Positions 46,244 through 55,970 are shown, numbered from the stretch's first letter. The stretch: 64,000 bases of DNA from Thalassotalea litorea (GCF_005843925.1 NZ_VCBC01000007.1:1-64000); one strand, 5' to 3'. Numbers and translations: made by a program. The notes: a model not told the origin generated them from the letters alone.

Positions 46244-48355
46244 CTATGCATTTGAATATTTTTCTTTATTTCCTAGCCAACGCTGAATTAACGCCTGGGC
46301 AATGTCGGGAGATTGCCGCCAAAGCTGACTCGCCTTGGGTAAAATGTCTGGGATTAAATCGCCATCACGCACCAAATCGGCAATTTTCAACTCTGCCAGG
46401 CCGGTTTGCCGAGTTCCTAGCAACTCACCAGGCCCTCGAATTTCCAAATCACGCTGGGCAATTAAAAAGCCATCATTGGATTCACGCAGTACCGATAACC
46501 GTTTCGTTGCGGTCTTTGATAGTGGACTTTTGTACATTAATACGCAGTGCGATGCGACACCACCTCGCCCTACCCGGCCTCGCAGCTGATGCAATTGCGC
46601 CAGTCCCAAACGCTCCGGATTTTCAATAATCATTAGACTGGCATTGGGCACATCAACCCCGACTTCGATCACGGTTGTCGCCACCAGCAAATGCATCTCA
46701 CCGGCTTTAAAAGCGTCCATGATCGCTTGTTTTTCCGCTGGCTTCATCCGGCCATGCACCAGACCGACTTTAAGCCCTGGCAACTGCTCTTGCAGGTAGC
46801 TTGCGGTATCTTCGGCCGCCTGACATTCCAGTACCTCGGATTCTTCAATCAAGGTACACACCCAATATGCCTGACGATTCTCTTCGCTACAGGATAAGCG
46901 CACTCGGTCAATGACTTCATCACGGCGCACATCGGCAATCGCCACGGTTTTAATCGGTGTCCTGCCCGGTGGCAATTCATCAATGACTGACGTGTCTAAA
47001 TCGGCATAGGCGGTCATAGCCAGAGTTCTGGGAATGGGTGTCGCGGTCATGATTAGTTGATGCGGATAACAGTCATCAATTTTACCTTTTTCGCGAAGTT
47101 CCAGACGTTGATGAACACCGAATCGGTGTTGTTCGTCGATAATAATCAGCGACATTTTGGCAAATTGCACTTGTTCCTGAAACAACGCATGGGTGCCGAC
47201 AACCATCTGCATACTGCCATCTTTGATGGCCTGCAATGCATGTTGTTTGACTTTGGCTTTACTTTTTGAGGCTAACCAACCGACATTGATCCCTAATGGT
47301 CCAAACCAATTAGCGAAATTAATTGCATGTTGCTCTGCCAATATTTCCGTTGGTGCCATCAATGCAACCTGATACCCCTGGCCAATTGCGGTTAACGCTG
47401 CCAACGCTGCGACTAAGGTTTTACCGGATCCGACATCCCCTTGCACCAAACGCATCATCGGCACATTTTTTTGCAGGTCGACGCGCAGTTCATTGACCAC
47501 ACGTTGCTGGGCATTGGTCGGCGAGAATGGCAAAGATTCGAGGAATTTGTGCTCTAATGTTTTATCGATGGTTAATGGGATCGCGGCATGTTTGTCACAG
47601 GACTCGCGCAGCTTTAACATACTGAGATTGTGGGCCAATAACTCTTCTTTGATTAAACGCAATTGTGCGGGATGGCGTCCTTCTTCAATTGCGGTGATGG
47701 CAACGTCGGCAGGTGGACGGTGTATAATTAATATGGCGTCGGCCAGAGAGATTGACTCTTCAAAAGTGCCGGCGGGCAATAAATCTTCAACACTGCCTCG
47801 CTGCAAACGGGTCAACGCTTGATCACAAATATTACGCAAACTGATTTGCCGCAAACCTTCGGTTGTTGGGTACACCGGAGTCAGATTTTCCTCTACCGCG
47901 ATATGAGGGTTATCCTGATCAAGTTGCTTATATTCCGGGTGGATAATCTCAAAACCACGGGCGCCACGATGAATTTCACCAAAACAACGTAATGTCGTAC
48001 CGACATTTAGATTATTTTTTTGGGCCGCGGAAAAATGAAAGAATCTTAGGGTGATCTCGCCGGTGCCATCATTCACCCGACACAACAGCATGCGCTTGCG
48101 ACCAAAACTAATCTGACAGTCGACGATTTCGCCAACGATTGAGGTATGTAACCCAGGCAAAAGATCGCGAATAGCGTACACCCGGGTTCTGTCTTCGTAA
48201 CGCAGTGGCAAATGAAAAACCACATCCTGGAGCGTGTATAAACCAAGTTTTTCCAGTTTACTCGCAACACCAGGGCCCACTCCTTTCAACACCGTAACCG
48301 GTGTTTGAGCAAGTTTTGTCAGACCTTCCTGAACCTGTCCCTGGCGATTACTCAT
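46244..48355 (-). CDS. recG: ATP-dependent DNA helicase RecG
   Basis: A 703-residue helicase with the wedge/OB domain at the N-terminus (VYAIRDLLPGLHTSIVGEIVDC), Walker A in VQGDVGSGKTLVAA, DEQHRFGV, TATPIPRTLAM and HQLRGRVGRGGVASHC. It remodels stalled replication forks and branched DNA. ATG 48355 lies three bases beyond the trmH stop (48358-48360) and was preferred to 48412, which would overlap trmH by 55 bases. The end of the gene lies 134 bp before ubiE on the same strand, with no clear terminator. Confidence 0.95.
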   Translation of the reverse strand: MSNRQGQVQEGLTKLAQTPVTVLKGVGPGVASKLEKLGLYTLQDVVFHLPLRYEDRTRVYAIRDLLPGLHTSIVGEIVDCQISFGRKRMLLCRVNDGTGEITLRFFHFSAAQKNNLNVGTTLRCFGEIHRGARGFEIIHPEYKQLDQDNPHIAVEENLTPVYPTTEGLRQISLRNICDQALTRLQRGSVEDLLPAGTFEESISLADAILIIHRPPADVAITAIEEGRHPAQLRLIKEELLAHNLSMLKLRESCDKHAAIPLTIDKTLEHKFLESLPFSPTNAQQRVVNELRVDLQKNVPMMRLVQGDVGSGKTLVAALAALTAIGQGYQVALMAPTEILAEQHAINFANWFGPLGINVGWLASKSKAKVKQHALQAIKDGSMQMVVGTHALFQEQVQFAKMSLIIIDEQHRFGVHQRLELREKGKIDDCYPHQLIMTATPIPRTLAMTAYADLDTSVIDELPPGRTPIKTVAIADVRRDEVIDRVRLSCSEENRQAYWVCTLIEESEVLECQAAEDTASYLQEQLPGLKVGLVHGRMKPAEKQAIMDAFKAGEMHLLVATTVIEVGVDVPNASLMIIENPERLGLAQLHQLRGRVGRGGVASHCVLMYKSPLSKTATKRLSVLRESNDGFLIAQRDLEIRGPGELLGTRQTGLAELKIADLVRDGDLIPDILPKASQLWRQSPDIAQALIQRWLGNKEKYSNA

Positions 48356-48357
48356 AG

Positions 48358-49068
48358 CTACGAATCTATATCTTCCCAGGCTTCCTGGTTCATTTGCATT
48401 TTTTTCCACCAATCGTCACTGGCAACGATATGGCCGTCTTCGTCAATATCTGGATAAGGCAAGCCTTTACGCAGGCATGCCTTGGCAAAAATTGGATGAC
48501 CCCCTTCAAACAATACCCGATTACGTTCTTCAGCGGATACATCGCTTGGAGTGTCGTACATGCCAGCTAACTGGCGCTGACGTTGTGCTTCATACAAGGT
48601 CACCGCACAGGCAACCGAAACGTTTAGGGATTGCACCATGCCAACCATGGGAATAATAATATCCTGATCGGCTAATGCCAGTGCTTCTTCACTGGCACCG
48701 AATTTTTCTTGCCCGAGGATAATGGCGGTAGGCTTGGTATAGTCGATTTCCCGATAATCTACCGAGGTTTCTGAAAGATTCGTGACTAATACCTGCATGC
48801 CCTTATCTTTTAAACGTAAAATCGCATCTTTGGTATTGTCGTAATGATGAACATTTACCCAGTTCTGGGAGCCAACCGCACTGCCGCCACCGACGCGCAT
48901 ACGCTCGTTTTTCCATACCGCATGTACATCGTGAATGCCGATGGCATCACAGGTACGAACCACTGCGGCAAGGTTATGAGGCTTGTGAACGCCTTCCATA
49001 CAAACCGTTAAGTCGACTTGACGTTTATTAAGCATGTCAAGAATGCGTTGATGTCTTTGCGGGGTCAT
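48358..49068 (-). CDS. trmH: tRNA (guanosine(18)-2'-O)-methyltransferase TrmH
   Basis: A 236-residue SPOUT-fold methyltransferase. CMEGVHKPHNLAAVVRTCDA, PTAIILGQEKFGAS and VGMVQSLNVSVACAVTLYEA are the three conserved SPOUT motifs, the last with the knotted SAM site. It methylates G18 of tRNAs. It lies between ridA and recG, the conserved order in the spoT operon. Confidence 0.95.
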   Translation of the reverse strand: MTPQRHQRILDMLNKRQVDLTVCMEGVHKPHNLAAVVRTCDAIGIHDVHAVWKNERMRVGGGSAVGSQNWVNVHHYDNTKDAILRLKDKGMQVLVTNLSETSVDYREIDYTKPTAIILGQEKFGASEEALALADQDIIIPMVGMVQSLNVSVACAVTLYEAQRQRQLAGMYDTPSDVSAEERNRVLFEGGHPIFAKACLRKGLPYPDIDEDGHIVASDDWWKKMQMNQEAWEDIDS

Positions 49069-49108
49069 AACTTCAGTCTTAATTAAATTACGCCAGGGTC
49101 TAATGACC

Positions 49109-49498
49109 CTAGTTTACACTGGGTACTTCCATAATGCCGTCGATTTCAATCGCCACACCTTTGGGTAGCTCATTGACACCGATGGCAGCACGTGCCGGGA
49201 ATGGCTTTGAGAAATAACGAGCCATCGCCTCATTAACCTTAGCAAAATGGCTTAAATCCGTTAAAAAGATATTCACTTTTACCATATCATTGATATTGCC
49301 ACCGGCGGCTTCACAAACTGCACACAAATTTTTGAATACCTGCTCGGCCTGCTCATCGAAATCATCGGAAATGACTTCCATCGTTTCCGGAACTAAAGGG
49401 ATCTGGCCAGAAAGATAGACAGTATTACCGACTTTCACAGCTTGTGAATAGGTGCCAATTGCACTGGGTGCGTCATCTGTAGATATGATGGTTTTCAT
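49109..49498 (-). CDS. ridA: RidA, enamine/imine deaminase
   Basis: A 129-residue YjgF/RidA protein with [26 protein letters not shown] at the start and [23 protein letters not shown] at the end, where Arg contacts the substrate carboxylate. It hydrolyses reactive 2-aminoacrylate and related enamines. It is between spoT and trmH, a position found in Shewanella and relatives but not in E. coli. Confidence 0.94.
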   Translation of the reverse strand: MKTIISTDDAPSAIGTYSQAVKVGNTVYLSGQIPLVPETMEVISDDFDEQAEQVFKNLCAVCEAAGGNINDMVKVNIFLTDLSHFAKVNEAMARYFSKPFPARAAIGVNELPKGVAIEIDGIMEVPSVN

Positions 49499-49520
49499 GT
49501 GTAATTCCTAGTTATTCTCG

Positions 49521-51638
49521 TTATTTTCTCGGCCGGATAACTTTTTGCACATCCGGCATAATTTTGATTTTACGAATAATGCTGGCGATATGAACCCGGT
49601 TGCGACAGGTTAACTCAATCGAAATCAGATAGAGATTGGAGTCTTTTTCTTCGGTATTCAAGGTTCGGATATTGGACTCACATTGCGAGATAACCGACGT
49701 AAGTTTTGCCAATACCCCCTGATGATTTATGATTTCGACCCGCAGTAATGCGATAAATTCATTGTCGACATCCTGATCCCATTTCACCGGGAAGAACTTG
49801 CCCAGTTCTTTTTCGCGACCGCTAATGTTTCGACAACCATCCTGATGCACCATCAACCCTTTGCCGGAAGAGATATACGCGACAATGTCATCGCCAGGAA
49901 TCGGGTGGCAACACTTACCATAGGTAACCAGCATGCCTTCAGAGCCTTTGATTGGCATCTTCGCCTTACCGTAAACCGGTTCATCGCTGTCAGAGGTAAA
50001 ATCGCCGGTTAAACGTCGGGCCACACCAATACTTAAGGCATTACCTAAACCAATATTGACCAATAACTCGTCCATGGAATGATAACCGGTATCATTTACT
50101 ACCTGCTCAATTTTATCCTCTGGAATATCATCGAGATCCATTTGCCCTAGGGCGTGGGTCAGGAGTCGCTTACCTAACGCTAATGATTGGCTCTCTTCCT
50201 GGGAACGCAGATAATGACGAATTTGTAATCGCGCTTTGGCCGTCACCACAAAGTTTAACCAGGTGGCATTCGGATGCGCACCACTGGCCGTAATCACCTC
50301 AATGGTTTGCCCTGATAACAATGGTTGTCTTAACGGGTATGGTTTGCGCTCTACTTTCGCGCCAACACAACTATTACCAACGTCAGTGTGAACCGCATAG
50401 GCAAAATCTACCGCCGTGGCGCCCATCGGCAACTCAATAATTTTCCCCTCTGGGGTAAACACGTAAATTTCTTCTGGGAACAAATCGGTTTTGACGTTTT
50501 CAATAAATTCAAACGAGCTACCCGCACTTTGTTGTAGCTCCATTAAGCTTTGCATCCATTTACGGGCGCGCACCTGAGCTGTGGTGCCACTATCGTCCTC
50601 ACCATCTTGCTTATACAACCAATGGGCCGCAACACCACGGTCTGCCATTTGGTCCATATCCGTGGTGCGGATTTGAATTTCTACCGGGATCCCATGGGGA
50701 CCAATCAATGAGGTGTGTAATGACTGATATCCGTTACTTTTTGGGATCGCTATGTAGTCTTTAAAACGGGTTTCGATTGGCTTGAACAGGTTATGAACGG
50801 CACCAAGCGCGCGGTAACAAGTATCGATTTTATTATCGACAATAATCCGAAACGCATAGATATCCATCACTTCATTGAACATTAATTCTTTGTTCAGCAT
50901 TTTCCGGTAGATGGAATAAAGGTGTTTTTCACGGCCAATGACCTGAGCGGCGATACCCGAATCTTCCAGACGAGTTTCAATCTCACTCTGTATATTGGCA
51001 ATAATTTCTTTACGATTACCACGAGCTTGTTTTACCGCTTGCTTTAATGCGCGTGAACGCATCGGATACAGAGCTTCAAAGCCGAGTACTTCCAATTCAT
51101 TTTTAATGCCATGGATACCCAAACGGTTGGCGATCGGCGCGTAAATTTCCAGCGTTTCCCGGGCAATGCGACGTCGTTTTTCCGGACGCAAAGAACCTAG
51201 GGTGCGCATATTGTGGGTGCGGTCGGCAAGCTTAATCAAAATCACCCGAATATCCTGCACCATGGCGAGGATCATTTTTCGGAAGTTTTCCGCCTGAGCT
51301 TCTTGCTTAGAACTAAAGCTAAGTTTGTCCAGCTTACTCACGCCTTCCACTAACTCAGCCACGGTTGAGCCAAATAGCTCTGCCAATTCATCTTTGGTGG
51401 TTTCAGTATCTTCAATCACATCATGCAGCAGTGCTGCCATCAATGTTTCGTGATCAAGGTGCATGTCCGCCAAATTGCGAGCCACAGCCACAGGGTGAGT
51501 AATGTAGGGGTCGCCGCTCGAGCGCATTTGTCCATCGTGGGCATCAAAGGCCACGAGGTACGCCTGCTTTAGCAATTCAACTTGCTCGGCAGGTAAATAG
51601 CTTTCGGCTTGTTTTTTTAATGGTTCAAATAAGTACAC
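49521..51638 (-). CDS. spoT: Bifunctional ppGpp synthase/hydrolase SpoT
   Basis: A 705-residue RSH-family enzyme. The hydrolase domain has LLHDVIEDT (residues 71-78) with the HD pair intact, and the synthase domain has RFKDYIAIPKSNGYQSLHT with the RFKD (291-294) form of the RxKD motif found in bifunctional SpoT/Rel enzymes rather than the acidic form of RelA. TGS (FPEEIYVFTPEGKIIELP) and C-terminal ACT domains follow. It controls ppGpp level in response to nutrient and fatty-acid stress. It lies after rpoZ with a terminator between them, and also controls rRNA promoters such as those at the left edge. Confidence 0.96.
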   Translation of the reverse strand: MYLFEPLKKQAESYLPAEQVELLKQAYLVAFDAHDGQMRSSGDPYITHPVAVARNLADMHLDHETLMAALLHDVIEDTETTKDELAELFGSTVAELVEGVSKLDKLSFSSKQEAQAENFRKMILAMVQDIRVILIKLADRTHNMRTLGSLRPEKRRRIARETLEIYAPIANRLGIHGIKNELEVLGFEALYPMRSRALKQAVKQARGNRKEIIANIQSEIETRLEDSGIAAQVIGREKHLYSIYRKMLNKELMFNEVMDIYAFRIIVDNKIDTCYRALGAVHNLFKPIETRFKDYIAIPKSNGYQSLHTSLIGPHGIPVEIQIRTTDMDQMADRGVAAHWLYKQDGEDDSGTTAQVRARKWMQSLMELQQSAGSSFEFIENVKTDLFPEEIYVFTPEGKIIELPMGATAVDFAYAVHTDVGNSCVGAKVERKPYPLRQPLLSGQTIEVITASGAHPNATWLNFVVTAKARLQIRHYLRSQEESQSLALGKRLLTHALGQMDLDDIPEDKIEQVVNDTGYHSMDELLVNIGLGNALSIGVARRLTGDFTSDSDEPVYGKAKMPIKGSEGMLVTYGKCCHPIPGDDIVAYISSGKGLMVHQDGCRNISGREKELGKFFPVKWDQDVDNEFIALLRVEIINHQGVLAKLTSVISQCESNIRTLNTEEKDSNLYLISIELTCRNRVHIASIIRKIKIMPDVQKVIRPRK

Positions 51639-51712
51639 CCATATCTCCCAGGGAATACAGTCAGAAAGAAATCAGAAGGGGCTGATCTAAGAATACGTGG
51701 AAAAAGTAAGAA

Positions 51713-51742
51713 AGCCAATGGTTAAGAGCTTAACCATTGGCT
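51713..51742 (-). terminator. Intrinsic terminator between rpoZ and spoT
   Basis: A 14-bp perfect stem (agccaatggttaag with cttaaccattggct) with a 2-nt centre. On the minus strand it is followed by tttcttactttttcc. It starts 10 bp after the rpoZ stop codon and would reduce readthrough into spoT, so spoT probably has an additional promoter. Confidence 0.82.
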
Positions 51743-51751
51743 GGGGATCCA

Positions 51752-52027
51752 TTAAATCTGGTTGCCAACAATCGCAGCAACTGCAGCTAACTCTGCAGAG
51801 TCTTGTTGTACTTGTTCCTGGCGATCAGCATTGTCCATAATTTCAGTGTTGATCAATTCTGCTTCGATTTCACGAAGGGCCAGTACAGTCGGCTTGTCAT
51901 TTTCAATTTCAACCAGGGCATCTTTACCACCAGTTGCGATTTGACGAGCACGACGTGACGCGATCAAAACCAAATCAAAACGATTACCAACTTTATCAAC
52001 TGCATCTTCAACAGTAACGCGAGCCAT
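51752..52027 (-). CDS. rpoZ: RNA polymerase omega subunit
   Basis: A 91-residue subunit with [30 protein letters not shown] and the conserved [18 protein letters not shown]-like segment ([17 protein letters not shown]). Omega stabilises the beta-prime subunit and contributes to the ppGpp-binding site. It is downstream of gmk and upstream of spoT, the conserved order. Confidence 0.96.
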   Translation of the reverse strand: MARVTVEDAVDKVGNRFDLVLIASRRARQIATGGKDALVEIENDKPTVLALREIEAELINTEIMDNADRQEQVQQDSAELAAVAAIVGNQI

Positions 52028-52162
52028 TTATTCACTCCAAGTGCAAGGGGTTTTATACAAGATTGTGTAGTTTACTAAATGCTTAAAGTTTATGCTAGGG
52101 ATCTTTTTAGACGAATTGCGATCCTGTCGCACCATATTCGGCAGTTTGGGCCGAAATGCAAT

Positions 52163-52789
52163 TTAATCTTCCAGCAATTGTGCAAACATTTGTTGATGCT
52201 TAATTGCCTGCTGTGAACGTTTTAAACGCTGATTATTTACAATCGTCGTTAAATCCGCCAACGCCGTTTCAAAATCGTCATTAACCACAATATAGTCAAA
52301 CTCTTGAAAATGTGAACTTTCGGATTTTGCCTGGGCCATGCGCTCTGCAATCACTTCGTCACTATCCTGACCGCGAGACTGCAAACGACTGAGCAATTCT
52401 TCTTTACTGGGTGGAGAAATAAAAATAGTCGTAACCTGCGGATGACGTAAGCGAACCTGCTGTGCACCTTGCCAGTCAATATCAAGAAATACATCACTAC
52501 CTTGTTGAATCTGCGCATCAATGGCGGCTTCCGAAGTGCCGTAATAATTTCCAAAGACTTCTGCCCACTCGTAGAATGCATTGTCATCAATCAGCGCTTT
52601 AAATTCATCGACACTAACAAAGTGATAATGCTCGCCGTCAACCTCGCCGGGGCGGGCATCGCGGGTAGTGTGGGAAACCGATACCTGCATCGCGCGATCA
52701 GATTTTTGCGCCAGCAAGGCTTTAATGAGACTGGATTTACCTGCACCGCTCGGGGCAGACAAAATAAACAAATTACCGGGAACCGACAC
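52163..52789 (-). CDS. gmk: Guanylate kinase
   Basis: A 208-residue P-loop kinase with [16 protein letters not shown] (P-loop), [21 protein letters not shown] (GMP-binding) and [13 protein letters not shown]. It phosphorylates GMP to GDP. The start is GTG at 52789 with ggag six bases upstream. Expressed ahead of rpoZ and spoT; the 135-bp gap to rpoZ shows no obvious terminator. Confidence 0.96.
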   Translation of the reverse strand: MSVPGNLFILSAPSGAGKSSLIKALLAQKSDRAMQVSVSHTTRDARPGEVDGEHYHFVSVDEFKALIDDNAFYEWAEVFGNYYGTSEAAIDAQIQQGSDVFLDIDWQGAQQVRLRHPQVTTIFISPPSKEELLSRLQSRGQDSDEVIAERMAQAKSESSHFQEFDYIVVNDDFETALADLTTIVNNQRLKRSQQAIKHQQMFAQLLED

Positions 52790-52862
52790 GCGAACTCCAA
52801 AATGATTCTGATAAAAATGGCTATTCTAAACCAAAATCGGAGTTTTCTCTAAGAAAACTAAA

Positions 52863-52912
52863 TATCAAGGGGTCAGAGTTGTTGAAAGATCAACAACTCT
52901 GACCCCTTGATA
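52863..52912. repeat. Perfect inverted repeat with GGGGTCAGAGTT core (REP/RAYT type)
   Basis: A 23-bp arm beginning tatcaaggggtcagagttgt (52863-52885) is matched exactly by its reverse complement at 52890-52912, with the loop aaga. The GGGGTCAGAGT...ACTCTGACCCC motif is that of REP sequences recognised by IS200-like RAYT transposases in marine gammaproteobacteria. No RAYT gene is in the window. It lies 5 bp before the stop-end of the sulfotransferase-like gene and 74 bp from the gmk start, and can also act as a transcription stop. Confidence 0.8.
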
Positions 52913-52916
52913 AAAG

Positions 52917-53639
52917 CTAGAGAATTATCCGCTTTGCATACATCTGCTGATAAGCTTCCATATTGTCATCAGCAACAGCTTGCAGTTCTGCACACAGTTC
53001 TGTCGCTTCAGGCCGATAAGGTTCAAAGCCAGTAGAGGCTTCCACTCGCTGATACCAGTGCGGAGCCCAGACACCGTCTGAATCTCTCTTACCGGCAGGC
53101 CAGGATAACATCGCCTCGTCAAAATCCAGCCCTAACTGTTCGCACACAGACGATAACGCCGCTCGGGGATTTTTCAAAACATCCTGGCCATCAATCACCG
53201 GAATATTCTGGCCGCTGATTTCACTAATTTGCTGATAAAGCTGCCACTGGCGTTTAATGCCAATATCTTCATCATTCACTTCGCTGATTTTTTTCACATA
53301 GGAATTGATTACATTGGCGGGATTACGGATCAAGAAGCAGTGCTTCAACTCACCACAAAAGCTTAAATCGATTTCATCAAGCATATGATGAGTCATCATT
53401 TTTTGATAAAACAACGGCCTATCAACATCTTGCAATAATTGCTCGACCACTTGCTGCCATTGCTGTGGCTGACTTTCCAAAACAGCATCCTGCATTGGGT
53501 GAACCTTACCGCTTGCCCGCAAATAATACGCATAAAAAGGCTCATCAATCACCATTGCATCAGGACGATTTTCCCAGGCGCGCATCATTGCCGTTGAAAT
53601 ATTACGTGGGCCAGACCACATAGCCAGTCTTAGTGTCAT
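52917..53639 (-). CDS. Sulfotransferase-like P-loop protein
   Basis: A 240-residue protein with an N-terminal P-loop-like strand-loop (LAMWSGPRNISTAMMRAW, residues 5-22) for 3'-phosphosulfate binding, VIDEPFYAYYL and the central HCFLIRNPANVINSYVK strand, which corresponds to the second PAPS-binding motif (RNP...S). It is shorter than eukaryotic sulfotransferases, as many bacterial ones are. Its substrate is unknown. It follows the class IV aminotransferase gene (45-bp gap) and both are transcribed left, suggesting a joint pathway. Confidence 0.72.
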   Translation of the reverse strand: MTLRLAMWSGPRNISTAMMRAWENRPDAMVIDEPFYAYYLRASGKVHPMQDAVLESQPQQWQQVVEQLLQDVDRPLFYQKMMTHHMLDEIDLSFCGELKHCFLIRNPANVINSYVKKISEVNDEDIGIKRQWQLYQQISEISGQNIPVIDGQDVLKNPRAALSSVCEQLGLDFDEAMLSWPAGKRDSDGVWAPHWYQRVEASTGFEPYRPEATELCAELQAVADDNMEAYQQMYAKRIIL

Positions 53640-53684
53640 ATCAAACCTCAGTTCAACTCATTAAGATATATACGTTAAGCGCCT

Positions 53685-54626
53685 CTAAGCTTCAAACAGG
53701 CTCGAGTGGCATTCATTGGCAATCATTTGCAAATACAGTTGTTGTAAACGATGCACCATTGGGCCTTTGCTTTGGCGATTTGGGTAATCCCCAATATCAC
53801 GACCATCGACCACTTTTACCGGCGTCACACCCGCAAACGTACCGGTGACAAACGCTTCATCGGCACCATAGACTTCCGCCAATGAAAAGTTTTTCTCATA
53901 CACCGGAATATGGGCAAGTTTACAGAGTTTGATAATGTTAGAGCGGGTGATACCAGCCAGGCAATAATCACCGGTTGAAGTCCACACTTCGCCATCACGA
54001 ACAATAAAGAAATGGGTGGAGTTACAGGTAGACACAAAGCCATGGGGATCTAACATTAACGCTTCATCGGCGCCGGCTTTGGTGGCCTGAATGCAGCCAA
54101 AAATACAATTTAATTTAGAGTGACTGTTGAGTTTCGGGTCCTGCACATCGGGGTAGCCACGACGCACATAAACCGTATACAAATCCAGGCCTCGATTGGC
54201 AGAATCCGGTGCTGGGATTTTGTATTCCGGGATAATCACAATCGTCGCCGGAGAAATCGTCACCCGAGGATCTTGATAGGGCGTAGATTTAACCCCTCGG
54301 CTGACCATCAAACGAATATGGACATGATCTTCCATGCCATTCGCAAGGCAGGTATCTAACACGCGTTGCTGCAATTGCTGCGGCGAGATGCCGATATCTA
54401 AATCCAGTGCTTTGGCGCCCTCATATAAGCGCTTCAGATGCTGATCAATAAAAGGCAGTTTGCCATGGTGCAGGCGCAATCCTTCCCAGACACCATCACC
54501 AAGGATAAAACCGGAATCAAAAACTGAAATTTTCGCTTCGTGGCGAGCAAAGAGTTCGCCATTGATATTGATTTGAATATGCTCATTACGAGCATCATCA
54601 TTGGAGTGATGACTACCAGTGCTCAT
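53685..54626 (-). CDS. Class IV aminotransferase (BCAT/DAAT fold), altered active site
   Basis: A 313-residue PLP enzyme. VFDSGFILGDGVWEGLR is the class IV start motif, RRGYPDVQDPKLNSHSKLNC contains the Schiff-base lysine (K171), and GITRSNIIKLCKL is the phosphate-binding helix. The segment that normally reads EgtgsN reads VSTCNSTHFFIV, so the usual PLP-pyridine glutamate and following Asn are replaced (Thr and His by my alignment). This suggests a specialised activity rather than ordinary branched-chain transamination. It precedes the sulfotransferase-like gene on the same strand. The start at 54626 and the His-rich N-terminus are a simple choice without a strong ribosome-binding site. Confidence 0.75.
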   Translation of the reverse strand: MSTGSHHSNDDARNEHIQININGELFARHEAKISVFDSGFILGDGVWEGLRLHHGKLPFIDQHLKRLYEGAKALDLDIGISPQQLQQRVLDTCLANGMEDHVHIRLMVSRGVKSTPYQDPRVTISPATIVIIPEYKIPAPDSANRGLDLYTVYVRRGYPDVQDPKLNSHSKLNCIFGCIQATKAGADEALMLDPHGFVSTCNSTHFFIVRDGEVWTSTGDYCLAGITRSNIIKLCKLAHIPVYEKNFSLAEVYGADEAFVTGTFAGVTPVKVVDGRDIGDYPNRQSKGPMVHRLQQLYLQMIANECHSSLFEA

Positions 54627-54740
54627 GACAGGACTCTTTATTGTTATTTTTTTGTTAATTTCTAAGTGAATAAATTAGCGAGTTAATGCTGAGCAGGCAA
54701 CAGATATTTTAGGGAATTTTTGATTGAGGCGAGGGTAATT

Positions 54741-54770
54741 GAATCAACCGGCAGAGCAGCCGGCTGATTC
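54741..54770 (-). terminator. Hairpin after the aromatic aminotransferase gene
   Basis: gaatcaaccggc (54741-54752) pairs with gccggctgattc (54759-54770), one mismatch or wobble, loop agagca. No T-run follows, so termination would be Rho-dependent or weak. It lies 12 bp after the stop codon at 54783. Confidence 0.5.
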
Positions 54771-54782
54771 GCAAGATTTTAC

Positions 54783-55970
54783 TTATAAAACTTTGGCAAT
54801 GGATTGCGCTAAATATTCCACATTGTTTGTGGAAATACCGGCAATGCTCATCCGCGATGAACCCACCATATAAATGCTGAACTCATCTTGTAAGCGTTGC
54901 ACTTGCTGTGGGGTAATGCCCAAGAACGAGAACATACCTTTCTGGCTAGTGATAAACGAAAAATCACGTTCAACACCCTGTGCCTTGATATTATCGACAA
55001 GCAACTGACGATTTTCGTTAATGCGATTACGCATTACCGCCAATTCCGTATGCCATTGCTGGGTCAACTCATTGGAAGACAAAATCGTTTCTACCAATGC
55101 CGCACCGTGTGCCGGTGGCATTGAATAAATACAACGTACCACGGATAGCAATACTGATTGCGCAATATCTGTGGTCACAACGTCTTTACCAATAATGCTA
55201 CACGCACCGATACGTTCGCGATATAAACCAAAGTTCTTAGAGCAAGAACTACATAGGATCATCTCGGCTACATGGGCGGCCATTAGGCGTACGCCGTAGG
55301 CATCTTCGTCCAGACCTTCGCCAAAACCCTGATAAGCCATATCAATCAATGGTGTGAAACCCACTTCTTTGGTCAGCTCAACAATTTCCTGCCACTGCTG
55401 CTGATTCAAATCCATACCACTTGGGTTATGACAACAAGCGTGTAGAAGTACCACGTCATCCGCACTGACTTGTGCAAGTGCGCCTTTCATTTCATCAAAC
55501 TTCAACGATTTATTTTCGTAATCGTAGTAAGGATAGGTTTTCACAATCAGACCTGAAGCCTGGAACAAGCCCGTATGGTTTGCCCACGTCGGATCGCTTA
55601 CCCAAATCGTTGCGCCTGGCTTGCAGGAGCGAATAAATTCTGCTGCAACACGCAATGCACCGGTACCACCTGGGGTAGATACCGTACGGACACGGTTTTG
55701 CGCAATCACTTCGTGATCAGCAAAAATCAAATCGGTCATTTTTTCATTGAACACTGGGCTGCCGGCAGGACCGATGTAAACCTTGGTTTGCTCATAATCA
55801 TGACGATGCTTTTCAGCGGTCTTTACGCAATCCAAAATGGTGGTATCACCATATTCATTTTTATAGACACCGACGCCTAAGTCGATTTTATTAGGATTTT
55901 CGTCAAGACGATATTTTGCCAGTAGCCCAAGAATAGGATCAGCTGGCAATGCTGATAAATTACCAAACAT
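54783..55970 (-). CDS. Aromatic/aspartate aminotransferase (class I)
   Basis: A 395-residue PLP enzyme with SVSTPGGTGALRVAAEF-type block (TVSTPGGTGALR), HACCHNPSGMDL, DMAYQGFGEGLDED, and the Schiff-base lysine in SSCSKNFGLYRERIG. MFGNLSALPADPILGLL is the typical TyrB/AspC start; ATG 55970 was chosen accordingly (aaggtagc upstream) instead of the longer frame from 56021. It transaminates aspartate and/or aromatic amino acids; which is preferred cannot be seen. Confidence 0.93.
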   Translation of the reverse strand: MFGNLSALPADPILGLLAKYRLDENPNKIDLGVGVYKNEYGDTTILDCVKTAEKHRHDYEQTKVYIGPAGSPVFNEKMTDLIFADHEVIAQNRVRTVSTPGGTGALRVAAEFIRSCKPGATIWVSDPTWANHTGLFQASGLIVKTYPYYDYENKSLKFDEMKGALAQVSADDVVLLHACCHNPSGMDLNQQQWQEIVELTKEVGFTPLIDMAYQGFGEGLDEDAYGVRLMAAHVAEMILCSSCSKNFGLYRERIGACSIIGKDVVTTDIAQSVLLSVVRCIYSMPPAHGAALVETILSSNELTQQWHTELAVMRNRINENRQLLVDNIKAQGVERDFSFITSQKGMFSFLGITPQQVQRLQDEFSIYMVGSSRMSIAGISTNNVEYLAQSIAKVL

